Source of the DNA: Liolophura sinensis
Taxonomy: Eukaryota; Mollusca; Polyplacophora; Chitonida; Chitonidae
Assembly: GCF_032854445.1 (NCBI RefSeq)
Contig: NC_088295.1
Location: 65,267,249 to 65,331,248, forward strand
DNA length: 64,000 nt
Direction: 5' to 3'
The notes beneath the pieces were generated by a model, which was not told the DNA's origin, searched no databases, and saw nothing but the letters and a program-made list of their open reading frames with translations. Position numbers and translations under genes: made by a program. This document shows positions 47,093 to 59,546 of this stretch, one piece after another. How positions within the stretch are numbered: position 1 is the first letter of the stretch; every line of letters starts with the position of its first letter.

Positions 47093-48685
47093 TGAAGACA
47101 CATGTAAAAAAAATTCCAGCTGTAATTTTTGAACATCTTTGAAGGTATAATTGTGTGGGCATTACTATTTTTCACACTGACAAATCTATACATTCTGAAA
47201 TACCCCTTTGTTCAGCCAACACAAAAAGTAGTCTTGTTTGTTTAGTCTCATGAATTGTGTGAAGGATTATTGGAAATTCAGAAAAACGTGGACAGGATTT
47301 ATTTTGACGAGGTGTAATATACATTGATGAAAATCACTAATCTTTATTGGAAAGTACACATGTAATGGTTGTAAAACAGCTGATGCAGATTTATAATGCT
47401 ATTTTCTGAAGTATGAATAATAATTCAGCATGGTAGTGATGAGGTACGTTGATAGTGGTTTGGTTTGCTCTGGAAAGAACTGATATATGTATTCTGTCCA
47501 TCTTTACAATGATATATTACTGCATAAGATATTTTTAAATCTAAAGCTACTGTGGTACATGTGTATTTGGGCCGTTTCGTATCTATTTTGTTGGAGCGAA
47601 TGATGTAAATGTTGCAATTGTACTTTAGGAAGCAATGAAATACTTATTTTTGTCCATCCAGAACGCATAACATACCCTAATGGCCTAAAAATTTGACCAT
47701 AAAAAAGCATTCGTGGAGGCAAATAGATGTCATGAGATATTACTTCTTGTGCTAAAATTTACATTTTCCCAGTAGAATATCAGCCAACCTTCCAAACACC
47801 TCTCAAAGCACCTATCTAAAATCAGTAGAACTCCTAGAATATGGAAAAATGAGCAACTTAGTCATGGACGAAATTTTAGGTCATTTAGGGTATGTGTAAT
47901 TTGTTCTTTGTGTTTTAACCAGGTCCAAGCTGTAGACGGGTTTGCTACTTGAATGCGCATGTGTGTGTTAAATAGAATGATCCCCTTTATTCATAAATTG
48001 TAAATTGCTTTGTGAAAATAGATGTGTGAAGCTGTCATAGTACCCTTGTAGTGATCTTTAAAGGATTTTTTTTTTGTAAATGGCTCAGAAATGTGCTGGC
48101 ATTTCTACCTACTGCTGCAATTTGCATTTGTTTTCTAACTTGAGTAAAACATTTCCCTTGCAAACAGTGCATTTTAATGTTATGAAGTATGTGATTAAGA
48201 ACACCCACTTTTGTTTGGGTCCACTGGTTGATCATTGGGGTCCACATAATTGCGGTGCATTTCAATATTCTTCTTTCTCTTTATGCCCGGCTATTTGTGC
48301 AAAAATATAGACAAAGAATTGCCTGCATTTTTGTCCATTTGTAATCATCTGGAAAAGTCTGGGAAGCATCCATATATATACACATAATCACACTGACATT
48401 CACACATTGCACCCACAAACAATCAATAACTGAAGGACAGAATTTAATATTTTCGAAAGTTTTATTGTAAGCTTAGAAAAAAGTGTTTTTATAACATTAC
48501 TCGAAGTGGATCATGTGTAGGGAAAAGTAAAGCATGGTATCAGACCTGACCAGATATTGGCTAAAATACAAAAGAAATACTTGTACGTAAAGGACTGGTA
48601 GTGCAGTGGTTAACCTTTCTCCCAACCAGTCTCCCAACCAATCTTCGCTGTAAAGTCTACCGGCCAACTACCTTCTATTTTTGTG

Positions 48686-48790
48686 GAAGCCCTGTTGATC
48701 GAGTGGTCTAGACGGTGGACGTATTGCTGGCGATTTGGTGCCTGGCTCTGAGGTCCCTGGTTCGAAACCTGCAGTGGTCTCAGCCATTTT
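48686..48790 (+). mobile_element. tRNA-like sequence, probably a SINE head
   Basis: gatcgagtggtctagacgg resembles an A box and ccctggttcgaaacctgc a B box, about 45 bp apart. The putative acceptor ends do not pair, so a functional tRNA is unlikely. A relic of a tRNA-derived retroposon is the better reading. Confidence 0.5.
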
Positions 48791-49388
48791 TTCAGCACTA
48801 GAATCTGTGCTATATTCAGGAAGTGTAATCCATATTAACAATCATACTGTTAAGGCAACATTAGCTAAAAACAACAGTAAAAAGTGTATATCCTATCTCA
48901 GTCAATAATGCCAAGGTCGTATGGGTATGCATGCTTTTCAGTATCGGTATTGTGAAAAGGGAAATAACATGGAGGACGATATTGAAGATTGTTTCTTACG
49001 ACTATAGACCTTGATCATTGCCCTTCTGTTCATGAGAGGCAAAGATTTGAACCCATTCCTTCTATTCACTGTCATAACTATGCATATTTGTATATTTGTA
49101 TGAAAAAAGTATTGAAAAATATGCATTTAGACAGATTTACAGGCTCTAATTGTATAGAAAAGCATAGGGTATATTCATTCACTGTTTTTATTATTGTTTG
49201 CAATTAGTTTTGCAAGTTTTTGCTCGTTGTGGCTGTGAGTGTGACAAATATAGTTATAGGATAGACTAATTTTGTCTCCTTGTACATAGAATTATTATAG
49301 TGTAGACATGAGCTGTGCTATCTGGCTTCTTATGAGATTGATCAGAAATTCCAGGACATAAAACTATAATATATGTCGTAAACGTTGC

Positions 49389-49605
49389 CCTAATTGCTTA
49401 ACCTTTCCGCATATGAAAGAGCAACTTTTAGCGCAGTATATCAATATTCTTTATTTGATTTCGGAGACAAAATTACATTGGTTGGATTGGCCAATTTTCA
49501 GACTTCACAAAACGTAAAATTTTATCTGTCTACACAGAATAATGCCCTCAGAATATGCTTGAATAAACACCTTGCAAAGATGCGAAAAGGTTAAAGAATT
49601 ACAGC
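49389..49605. mobile_element. MITE-like element, copy related to 2038-2258
   Basis: Ends ctaattgcttaacctttc and gcgaaaaggttaaagaatta are inverted. The interior matches the 2038 copy (agagcaactttt, ttcggagacaaa, gaataatgccctcag, tgcttgaataaacacc). Confidence 0.7.
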
Positions 49606-50539
49606 ACTAGGTGTTCACTGCATGTATGGGACATCATTCAAGTAAGGTGTGTATGGCATACTTCAGACTCGATTGTCAATATTGGCGTTTGGTGTTATGC
49701 GTTCCAAAAGTCGGCATTGTCCAAATCTTCACCAATACACATACAATATAGGAGAAATAATGAACGGGAATATGGGGAAAAATAAACATACAAAGTTATA
49801 AACTCCACAGGAGCGGTATGAGCTGGCGATACTGGAAAGTTTAACAAAAATTGCTTATTCTCTCTTTTTTTTTTATCGGCAAAAGTGGAATATTACTGTA
49901 ACAGAGAAATTAGCGTAAAATTGAATGATTTATCCATGAAAAGAAGAAAAAAAAGCAGGGCCAAATGTCTTTCTGGAATAAAATGGATGTGTACACGTGT
50001 ACCCCTGCATTAGCCACAGTGCTCGTGCTCATCTACTCATCTTACATTCGCTTAGCGCATTTAAAGGGAATTTTTAGAGCACATTTTAAATTACCCATAA
50101 TTAAGTAGTATAGGATAAATGTTAATCATGCGCCCATGCCGGGTTCATGGCTTTCAGCAATGTTTGCGAGTATCGTGCCATATATAGTGTTTGTATAATG
50201 ACTTGTATGACCGCGGAGTATACAGACTCGCTACCATATACCACTGTATCAGTGGATTTCTTTTTTTGGTATGTACTTATTTTTGTAAATAAAATTCGTA
50301 TGACCTCATGATAGAGATTAAAATTCTGCTTTGTTGTTATTTAACATACAGTCCTGTGGACTTTTTTGTGTTAATACATTTGGTGCAAATTTGTGGGACA
50401 AAATCGAATAATGTATATTGTTCAAAGTTTTCGTTCTAAATATTGGTTAAATTTCGCCTCAAAAGTGTATTTTTAGAGACAATAAATATTACAAATAAAG
50501 CGAGAATGCTGGCGATGAAACTTATGGAAGTATTAAATG

Positions 50540-50830
50540 CCGGCAGGCTATTGCTGACCAAGCCTTATGATACACGATTTGAATACTGATTCGCCCAGAA
50601 TATTCCTTGCGCCTTCCCAACATCGTTAAAAACTGTTGACTGTTTCTTTTTACTTGATTCCGTAAAGATTCTGTACTATATATGCTTTCTTAGTTGTAAG
50701 GGAATTTGTGTTAAACGTCGTTTTGGCAATTGGCCTTGCGATTATTGACCGGAACGTTCATTTTGATTGAGGTCTTGTATGCGAATGTCTGTTTCGACGC
50801 ACGGATTTATGTGTACGCGAAGAGGAATAC
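50540..50830. repeat. Dispersed repeat, copy 1 of 3
   Basis: Shares gtgttaaacgtcgttttgg, ttgcgattattgacc and cgaatgtctgtttcgacgc with the corresponding part of 62090-62550. Family unknown. The short open frame inside (starting 50730) also overlaps the repeat and is not supported as a gene. Confidence 0.5.
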
Positions 50831-51413
50831 CGTCAGACCAATTAAGTCATTACGTGTTTTCGATTCAAGCTCGCTCAGCGGTGGCGCAAAGTCAAGAAGT
50901 TTGATGGATACAGCCTACCCGCCGGAGTTTGCCGGAAACGTGACTTCCTTCATACACATGTGAAATATCTTCCAAGAACCTTGTACAGCAAATAAATCAA
51001 ATGAATGAAATGGTTGTATCAGACACTGTTCCTTTTCCCTTGCATTGAGAAAAATGTCATCCCTTTTGCAATCAAAAAAAAAAAAAAAAAACACATACAC
51101 ACACCCAAAAACACAAAGAAATTACTTTTGGTTATTCCGTGAACAGGCAACTGAATTAAAATCTGCAGATTTTCATGTGCAAAAAGCAAAAAGCATATGT
51201 CTGCCTCTCTGTCGGTTGGTCGAACAGTAAACTTTCCGACTTCGTATCTATTGACACGGGCCATTCGCTTAATGAGGGATGTGGATGCAAAACGACATTG
51301 ATTTTTGGAGGATGTCTAACGTTTTGCGAATTTGCGCTTATTCTTTTTGTACAATCAGTATTCAGATGATCTAAACCGGGTAATAATGATGGTTTGCACA
51401 TCTAAGTCTCCTG

Positions 51414-52160
51414 TTGTTTATTCATTTTCCGGGCAGATCGTTCTCTGGTAGACATTACGCTAAAGCAGGCGGGTCAGCTGAGGAAGTCCTATACACGGGT
51501 AAAGAAAATTCCTCAAGAACGATCTGTTCTGGAGACTGGCGTTACCTAAGTTCGATATTTTCCTTACTTATTAGTTTACGGCATAACAAATTACATCTGA
51601 TGCTTTCAGTTTTATACCCCATCAGTCCGCGTATTTGTCGAGGAGCCGTTTGATTACCATACATGCGTTTTTTACTTTATGAGACGACATCATAAGACAA
51701 ATGTTACGCGGAGACAAGTTTCTTCAAAGTAGTTCTAATCAAATTAATAACGCTGTTGAAAAAAATTCAAAAACATATTGACGGCCAATGTATAAGATGA
51801 CTTCTCAAGAACGATTTAAAACAAGCTTTGGTCAGATTTGATTGCATGTTTAATGCCGTTCTCAATAATTTTAAATAAATCCCTTTCTTGGATTTTCTCA
51901 TGCCCAGAATCGTTTAACACCGTCACTAACTCAAACTGATTCACTTTTTCGATAGTCTTTGCTTTTGTCTAATGAACCACGAATCCTCAAACAATTGATG
52001 TTATTCTGTCATTAACCTTTACTTTTGTCTAATAGAGGAACAATGTCTTTGGTTAGTTTAGGATGTTAGAAGTTATCGGTTGTCAGTCAGAAGATTGTCA
52101 ACATACTCACCACACGTATCATGACACAAATTATGAGTAGTAATAGTCTGCTCTTGTTAA
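51414..52160 (+). repeat. Segmental duplication unit B1
   Basis: Begins with ttttccgggcagatcgttct and carries an open stretch encoding SFSGRHYAKAGGSAEE. Perfect 10-bp inverted repeats AGATCGTTCT (51435-51444) and AGAACGATCT (51516-51525) flank it. Downstream parts (gcatgtttaatgccgttc, cataatttt-type segment, gaatcgtttaac) align with B2 and B3. The most diverged unit. Confidence 0.75.
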
Positions 52161-52164
52161 TATA

Positions 52165-52308
52165 TTCCTTTTTTTGGCTATGAATTTTTCGGGCAGATCT
52201 TTCTCTGGCAGACATCCCGCGAAAGTAGGCAGGTCATCTGAGGAAGACCTGTACCCGGACAAAAATTCCTCAGGAACGATGTGTCCTGGAACCTGGCGTT
52301 ACCCAGGT

Positions 52309-52339
<31 letters not shown>

Positions 52340-53280
52340 ATAACTGTTACCCCTGATGCTTTTAGGTTTATGCACCATCAATCCGCATATGGGTTGGGGG
52401 GCCTTTTGATTAGCATACATTCGCTTTTAGCCTTATGAGCCAGAATACATCAGGAAAATGTCACGTGGAGACAAGACGTTTCTTCAAGAAGTTCTGTGCA
52501 AATTAATAATGCTGTTGTACAAAACTTTGAAAAGAATATGTGTGAATGATGGCAAATATACTAACTGATAATAAAAGAATTACGATCTCTTAACACAGGC
52601 TTTGATCAAATTTGATTGCATGTTGTTTAACGTCGTTTCTTAATAATTTTCGTAATGACCCAGGAGTCTCTCACCAATGCGGTCGCCGTGAGTTCAAGTC
52701 CAGCTCATGCTGGCTTCCTCTCCGGCAGTACGTGGGAGGGTCTGCAGCAACCTGCGGATGGCCGTGGGTTTCCCCCGGGCTGTGCCCGGTTTCCACCCAC
52801 CATAATGCTGACCGCCGTCGTATAAGGGAAATTTTCTTGAGTATGGCGTAAAACACCAATCAAATAAATAAATAAATAAACGATAATTTTCAATAAATCC
52901 CCTTCCTTGGGCTTTTCTCATGTCTAGAATCGTTTAACGGTGCCATCGACTCAAACTAACTCACTTTTTGGTAGTCTTTGCCTTTTTCTCTAACGACCCA
53001 ATAATCCTACAACAACTGTTAATTAGTGGTATTCCATCATTAGTCTTTAATTTTGCCTAATACAGGAAAATTAGCTCTGTTTATTTTAGGATTCAGGAAC
53101 CTATATTGGTTGCTTTGTACGACAGTTGACAAACCTTGAAAGGCTTGTACAACTTTTGGTGTGTGGACATGTAAGCGATACCGAAACAGATGTATAAAAA
53201 CACATCCTTCTCAACTGAAGTCAGCAGTTTGTCAACATCCGCATCATGTCACAATCATGTATAGTAATATAGTCCGTTAT
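52165..53280 (+). repeat. Segmental duplication unit B2, carrying a SINE
   Basis: From 52186 to about 52650 almost identical to B3 (53317-53765), including the open stretch SFSGRHPAKVGRSSEEDLYP. Interrupted by a family 1 SINE at 52656-52880. After it the unit resumes with aataaatccccttccttggg. Confidence 0.8.
52656..52880 (+). mobile_element. SINE family 1 with clear empty-site evidence
   Basis: 5'-truncated copy starting gtaatgacccaggagtc and ending in (aaat)n. It is flanked by the 9-bp direct repeat ATAATTTTC. Unit B3 has the uninterrupted sequence ttaataattttcaataaatc at the matching place (about 53759), showing the state before insertion. Confidence 0.9.
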
Positions 53281-53282
53281 TG

Positions 53283-53432
53283 TTAATGATTTTTCCTTTG
53301 TTTATTAATTTTCCGGGCAGATCGTTCTCTGGCAGACATCCCGCGAAAGTAGGCAGGTCATCTGAGGAAGACCTGTACCCGGACAAAAATTCCTCAGGAA
53401 CGATGTGTCCTGGAACCTGGCGTTACCCAGGT

Positions 53433-53463
<31 letters not shown>

Positions 53464-53857
53464 ATAACTGTTACCCCTGATGCTTTTAGGTTTATGCACC
53501 ATCAATCCGCATATGGGTTGGGGGGCGTTCGATTAGCATACATTCGCTTTTAGCCTTATGAGCCAGAATACATCAGGAAAATGTCACGTGGAGACAAGAC
53601 GTTTCTTCAAGTTCTGTGCAAATTAATAATGCTGTTGTACAAAACTTTGAAAATAATATGTGTGAATGATGGCAAATATACCAACTGATAATAAAAGAAT
53701 TACGATTTCTTAACACAAGCTTTGATCAAATTTGATTGCATGTTGTTTAATGTCGTTCTTAATAATTTTCAATAAATCCCCTTCCTTGGGCTTTTCTCAT
53801 TTTGAGAATCGTTTAACGGTGCCACAGACTCAAACTAACTCACTTTTTGGTAGTTTA
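53283..53857 (+). repeat. Segmental duplication unit B3
   Basis: Near-identical to B2 without the SINE, and shorter at its right end, where it runs directly into a fourth partial unit (cactttttggtag then tttatgaattttccgggca). Confidence 0.8.
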
Positions 53858-53965
53858 TGAATTTTCCGGGCAAATTTTAGACATCCCGCGAAAGTAGGCG
53901 GGCTATCTGAGGAAGACCTGTACCCGGGCAAAAATTCCTCAGGAACGATGTGTCCTGGTACTTAG
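53858..53965 (+). repeat. Segmental duplication unit B4, truncated
   Basis: Contains only gaattttccgggcaaatttt, agacatcccgcgaaagtagg and aattcctcaggaacgatg; the match ends after tgtgtcctgg. Confidence 0.75.
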
Positions 53966-54261
53966 GAATGTTTCACATATATGGCGGCAGCCGGCAATAA
54001 GAAAAACTTCCTTTATTAGCCTGTTCGGTGAATTGCCATCATTTCTAAGTGAAAGCTATAAGGCTTTTGTGCCGCTTGGTGACTATTTATAAATGGGTCA
54101 AAGAAGCACCTTGTGTTAGCTCTGACGTCTTGCTCTTGACTCGCTTTACGTGTCCTCACTTTTGTCGTCCAAGTCTGCTTCGTATTGGCAGGAGTACATG
54201 CTTATTCTTGAATGAAGAACGGGGATTCTGTCGCCGAGGGAGTTAGCACGGCAGCACGGCG

Positions 54262-54428
54262 AAATGACTCCCACTAATGCGGTCGCTGTGAGCTCTGCAT
54301 CAACCTGCGGATGGTCGTGGGGTTCTCCTGGCCTCTTTCCTGTTTTCTCCCACCCTTATACTGGCCGCCGTCGAATAAGTGAAATATTCTTGAGTACGGC
54401 GTAAAACATCAATCAAATCAATAAATCA
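54262..54428 (+). mobile_element. SINE family 1, internally deleted
   Basis: gcggtcgctgtgagctc is followed directly by the distal body (caacctgcggatggtcgtgg) and tail. The segment normally between them is missing. Confidence 0.7.
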
Positions 54429-54799
54429 AAAAAACAGAATGAAAAACTGGGTCACCGTTTTGTCACCAAAAGCAAATCTTTCAATTACGCCTTCTTTCAT
54501 ACTAACTGTTCATCAAATATAAGCCGCGTTGATGAAAAGAGATACAGGGGGATACATTTCAAAACTGTTTCCTTTGAAATCATGAATGTGTATTTTTTTT
54601 TATCAAAGTTGGACAATACTGCTGCATCATGTATCGCTGAAAGTTTCCGAAAGCGTTCATTGAAAAAGGTAAAGCTGCATGAGCTGCATCCGTTTCAGTC
54701 AAGTTTCACTTCACATGAGAGTATACGTTTACGTTTGTAATATAAAGGTTAACATTTATCTTTCTAAACTTTTACGGGTTATGATTAAACCTTTACAGA

Positions 54800-55102
54800 A
54801 CCAAGGTCAATCCCGGGTCGGGTCACACCGAAGACTTTAAAAGAGGAAGTGGTAACTTCCTCTCTTTACGTTCAGTTTAACGGGATAGTGCAACGACTGG
54901 CTGAATCGTATCAGTATAATGGCTGAGGCGGAGCGACTTACTTGCCTTGATAAATCGTCCTAGAGAAGCAACACTAGATAAAAAAGCGGTGAAAATCCGT
55001 CCTGCAACAAGGAGGCACATTACACGTACATGTACTCTCAGGGCTCCTTCATCGTCATATGACTAAAATTGTTAAGGACGACGTGGAACTCCAAGCACTC
55101 AC
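54800..55102 (+). mobile_element. tRNA-derived SINE, family 2
   Basis: Matches 18003-18352 from the B box (ggtcaatcccgggtcgggtc) to the tail (gactaaaattgttaagg, actcactcactcatt). The tRNA A-box region is missing or replaced. Confidence 0.75.
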
Positions 55103-55115
55103 TCACTCATTCCCA

Positions 55116-55116
<1 letters not shown>

Positions 55117-55163
<47 letters not shown>

Positions 55164-55168
55164 TATTA
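55117..55168. repeat. (ATT)n microsatellite
   Basis: About 17 consecutive att units with one interruption (actatt), directly following the family 2 SINE tail. Confidence 0.95.
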
Positions 55169-55539
55169 CAACAAAAGATTGCTATTTCAAGTAAAACTAC
55201 CTTAGTTCATCTTATAAATGTGGAATGTTTACTGTAAAAGATAAAGGGTTATTATAAAAGAGTACAGCACGCAGAGCTCTCCAAAGCAGCGGCGACATGT
55301 TGATAGTTGGCAAATGGTCACACATAACCGGTGAAGTACGACCTTTTGTGTCATCAGCAAATAAAGGAAAATTTCATATATCAGATCAGTAGGTGATACC
55401 AATGTATGTAAATTAGGAAAAGCACTCGACCAAGTATGGAGCTCTGTGGAACGCCACACTGGATTGTAAAAGACACCGAAAAGGAGGTTTTGAAAAAGGA
55501 AACGATCTGAATTCACTTCCATAAGTACCTCCTGGATCA

Positions 55540-55860
55540 ATCATATATACGGTAAGCCTCTGGAGACATAATGCTTCGATGTCTTCCTCTGGTACTAGAT
55601 ATCGACGCCCGTGAAAAGAGACGTTAACGAATGAATCTTCAAGGTGCCGAATGGGAAATGACTCGACGTTTTGGAGCAGTTTTAACTGGTAAAACCCGTG
55701 CATGGAGCTGTAGGAATTCTCCATCACGGTTCTTTGGAATGTGTCGTGTAGCCACCCTGCTATTCTCCTGCAGGACACACAGATTTATTGCTCTGTCCCA
55801 GGGCAATACGACCGCTCTAACGTAGAGGGCTGTTTCCGTGATGCAATGAGACACACAACG
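55540..55860 (-). pseudogene. LicD/fukutin-type nucleotidyltransferase-fold fragment, decayed copy A
   Basis: One frame gives VVLPWDRAINLCVLQE; a shifted frame gives WLHDTFQRTVMENSYSSMHG and then NVSFHGRRYLVPEED. Together these follow the LicD-family order (IPWDxDxD core, then the FRK-like segment, then the substrate-side strand and YLVP). Compared with copy B it lacks about 13 nt near 55765 (frame shift) and an internal block equal to about 33 codons. The family's DxD is absent (DRAIN). No intact gene. Confidence 0.6.
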
Positions 55861-56252
55861 CTCATAAAGCCATTAAAGAGACAATGGATACCGATCGGCA
55901 TACATAGATGAAAATAAAATACTACAATATTTAGTACCCTAGCAGAGTATAATAACCTAAATAACCTAACTCTGGTACCGTACAGAAGGAAAGCTATAGA
56001 TTTATCCATTGTCGACATCAGCATTTTTTGATCATTTTATGTCATCGATTATCTTATTTTATAGGTATAATAGCCTCAGCACAAATGTGATTACCCTTAT
56101 TAATAATAATGTAAATATTAAGGAACTACAGTATGGTCTGTGTGTTTTACGAAATTACTTGTTGACAATTCTGCCAAATAGAATTCTTTGGCAAAACGAA
56201 AATCCTGATATATGAATATGAATTGTGGGGATTGCAGAACTCAACGGAGATT

Positions 56253-56388
56253 GAACCTGCGGATAGCTGTGGGTTTCCCCCGACTCTGGCCGGTTTCCTC
56301 TCACCATGATGCTGGCCGCCGTCGTATAAGTGAACTTTTCTTGAGTACGGCGTAAAAACACGAATTAAATAAATCAAATCAAATCAAA
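56253..56388 (+). mobile_element. SINE family 1, 5'-truncated
   Basis: Distal body and tail only (aacctgcggatagctgtgg, gatgctggccgccgtcgt, ttaaataaatcaaat). Confidence 0.75.
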
Positions 56389-56765
56389 GGAGATTGAATG
56401 TGTTCATACTCAGTATGCGAAATACGTATTACCAAAGAGCACTTCTAACATGATTTCGTCTTCAGAGTTCGGACTTAATTAAGTTATATAACTGAAGTGC
56501 TCAAATAAAGGAATTGCTCAATGTAAATGGGTATGGGATATTGCAGATCTCTGAAACCTGTTAAAACTTCATCTTAAAATACTAATTTGCCAATTTTAGA
56601 GCGAACTGTTAAGAGCTGGCGTGTAAATATTCATAATTCAAGTCCTCGTTAAGGATTTTGAAAACGGAGCCGGATTATCAAGAGTTTTGTTGAAAAGTCA
56701 TGTGGGAAATTGTAAAAGTGGCTTTTGTTGTGTGCTTTATACTATAACCATGCAGATGAGATTGA

Positions 56766-56888
56766 ATTATTTATTTATTTGATTGGTGTTTTACGCCGTA
56801 CTCAGGAATGTTTCACTTAGACAACGGCTGCCCTCATTATGGTGGGAGGAAACCGGACAGAGCCCGGTGGAAACCATCGACCATGCGC
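56766..56888 (-). mobile_element. SINE family 1, 5'-truncated
   Basis: Tail and distal body on the minus strand (tttatttgattggtgtttt, acgccgtactcaggaatg, ctcattatggtgggagg). Confidence 0.75.
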
Positions 56889-56889
56889 A

Positions 56890-58300
56890 AGTCGAGATGG
56901 GAAGGTATTCAGATATTCTCGCTTTGTACCAGGCAAATTTATAGGACGTAAAGTTGTTGCCGGATTTAAACATACTACCTTATTACTCAAGATCTCGATG
57001 AAAGGGAATTGTGTATATTCTATCACGATTTATGAGCATATTATATAGTCCATTGGCCAGACCAGATATTGGTACCACCTGGGTGGCCAAACCTAATTGG
57101 TACAAACACGTTTGTAGGCTCAGTAGAAGTAAATTAAGACATGATAGCCTTTCGACAATGGTGGCTTTATCACATATTTTGAGAAAGTGAAAAAGCATCA
57201 TTTTCGGTGTTGCGTAAAGTACGAAAAGCAAAAAAAACGCCATATGTCTCACATTCTCAGTCAATAAAAAACCAAAAGCCATGTCAAAAAAGCTGCTTTG
57301 TATTGTTAATGACGTTAAGTAAATTTAACAGTTCACTGGTGTATTTAATATGAGCTGTTAGCGGAATATCCCTTTGAACCTTTACATGTAAAATCTGTGG
57401 GCTTTTCTGATGGTGTGATGCAATTTGGCCACATACCCAAAGCTATGTATTTTCTTTCCATTACAACTATAATTGTTTAGGTAAATTAGCCCAAGTAAGT
57501 AATAAAATATTTATATATATATATTAATTTATTAGATTATAAATATTTATTATAAAAAAATTGGCAATCACAAAAACGAAAATTTTCACAAAGGGTATAG
57601 GTGACTCCTTTGAATTCAAAGACAAACAAAACACTGAGGCAAAGTATATAAAAAACCATTAAACACTCTCCCTGGATAGTAAAACCGAGTAAAAAGCGTT
57701 TGAAATACTACATTCTGACATGGCCATGATTGTCGTTTTGGCCATAAATATAATGAAACAAGTGATGTCCACATCAAGTTTCTGCGACTTGACAAGAATG
57801 TATACAAACACACAGCTGTGAATACACTCTCCTAATGGACCTTGACATTTTTCAAGTCAAACATATGGATGTAACTACAGCATTTTACTGGGCGGGGAGA
57901 AATGTAACAAAAAAATCTAACTATTTTTGTACCCCATGTTGTATTTCATCGGGCAAGTACGCCCTTTTTTCTCTTGGCTGACTCTTGGGTGTCGCTGAGA
58001 GACATATTAATATGTTCAAGCCCCTTAAACAGCGGTGATATGCAACATATGCCCCAGCTCTAGTTGTAGCCAACAGATTATTAGATAAACAAATTACAAA
58101 TTTAATATGCGTTTTCTTCTTGTGAAAGACTTGATTCTTTCCAAAGGTGCCGTTGATGAGCCATCCACCCAAAACATTGCTTTATATGTCCCAAACCACC
58201 TGCCCCATCGTAATAAAATTTTTGCTACTCGTGCAGATGTGAACATACGTTGAGCAGTAACTTGATTAAAGAATCTTTGCCCTACTGAGCTCCGGCCTTA
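56890..58300. other. No gene recognised
   Basis: AT-rich sequence with a tatatata run near 57511-57524. Open frames are short and show no recognisable domain. Confidence 0.5.
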
Positions 58301-58309
58301 TACAGTGTA

Positions 58310-58720
58310 AGTAGACAGAGGCAGAGTTAGCAGAATCTCAGTCACTGCGCTTTATAATTGTGTCTAATTCCGCTTAATCTAGGAGACGGGCTCTGTATTC
58401 ATCCCGTTGAATAAGATCACCGCGTTGGATTTACGAACAGTCGTAATCCAAGCACAACTGAGGTACATATTTTGATTAACAAAACCTAAGATTTAAGATT
58501 AACTCTTAAACTACCATAGAACATGATTTGGGTACTCATTTAATTCGTTTCGTCCAGAAACGTTAATTAAAGCTGTGGACTATATGCTTCTCTTTGTAAC
58601 AGTCCGTCTTTATTTCTTACTTCATGACAGCCTGAGACAGAAACTGTAATTCCTCATTGTGTCATTACAGGCATGGTGAAGGTAAGGGGTCACGTCCCTC
58701 TGACAGAGTCAAAAGTCCAG
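58310..58720. repeat. Dispersed repeat, copy 2 of 3
   Basis: Shares with 62090-62400 the ordered segments tgtctaattccgcttaatct / tgtatctaataccgcttaac, gaacagtcgtaatccaagc / gaacagttgtaattaaagc and cttctctttgtaacagt-type sequence. Diverged; class unknown. Confidence 0.5.
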
Positions 58721-59546
58721 AAGGTGAGCTGCTGTTTGCTGTGTCCTGTGAAACAGTTGATTCTGTCTGCCATTTGGAATATACCTGGTGTGATATTTTA
58801 ATGTTTTTAAGGCGTGGGCTTGAAACAAAAATGGAATAGAACGATAATGGTCGTGTCCTGGTTTATTGGATATTTTGTTACTTATTAATATTTATTAGCT
58901 ATGAAGTGAGGTGGTTTGGTTATTTCTAACTGGCAGCTACATGCCAAGTGGGACTTAATAAGATAAAGATGGACTGCAAGTGCTCTAGATTGTGGTTGCT
59001 TCCTCGCATCTGTCTTCCAAGTCGAGAAAGGCATTGAAGGACGTCCTGGCTTCATCAGCAAAACTTGTTACTCCATAATGTTTGATACGAACTGCTTGCA
59101 TTAGTTAAGGAGGTAATGCAAGAGGTAAGAACTTGTTTTCTGAGTTTACTGGGGGATTGACAGAGCGATTTTATTGCATTACATTTAGCAAAGTTTGAGT
59201 CAACACGTTGACCAACTGAACACAGTGAGTGCATTAAAAGTGAGGCAACCCCTATAAAGCTATATGTTTGCTAGGGTTAACACAGAGCCACTTTGGGTGG
59301 TACCCAATATGTGAAATTTGCCAACGGACTAATAGGACAGAAAAATGTCTAGGCCATCTTTGATGACAAGATCCACCAATCCGTTAAATGACAATTCCAT
59401 ACTCGGAATGACATTCCGTCAAATTTTATTTCAGCCTAACTGCAGTCACAACAACTTCTCGAACAGGATACAGTTACAGTTGTTTGATGATTCGTTTAAT
59501 TACAATAAGAGCCAGTAGGTCTTCTGATCTACCGCATTTGTTTATG

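Larger units (their letters stand above)
47100..51400. other. Gene-poor region, nothing coding recognised
   Basis: AT-rich sequence with short unrelated open frames. Contains a tRNA-like SINE head (48686-48790), a MITE (49389-49605) and a dispersed repeat (50540-50830), listed separately. Confidence 0.55.

Noticed and set aside
48686-48790. Functional tRNA gene
   Set aside because: A-box- and B-box-like segments are present but the acceptor stem does not pair and the spacing is long.
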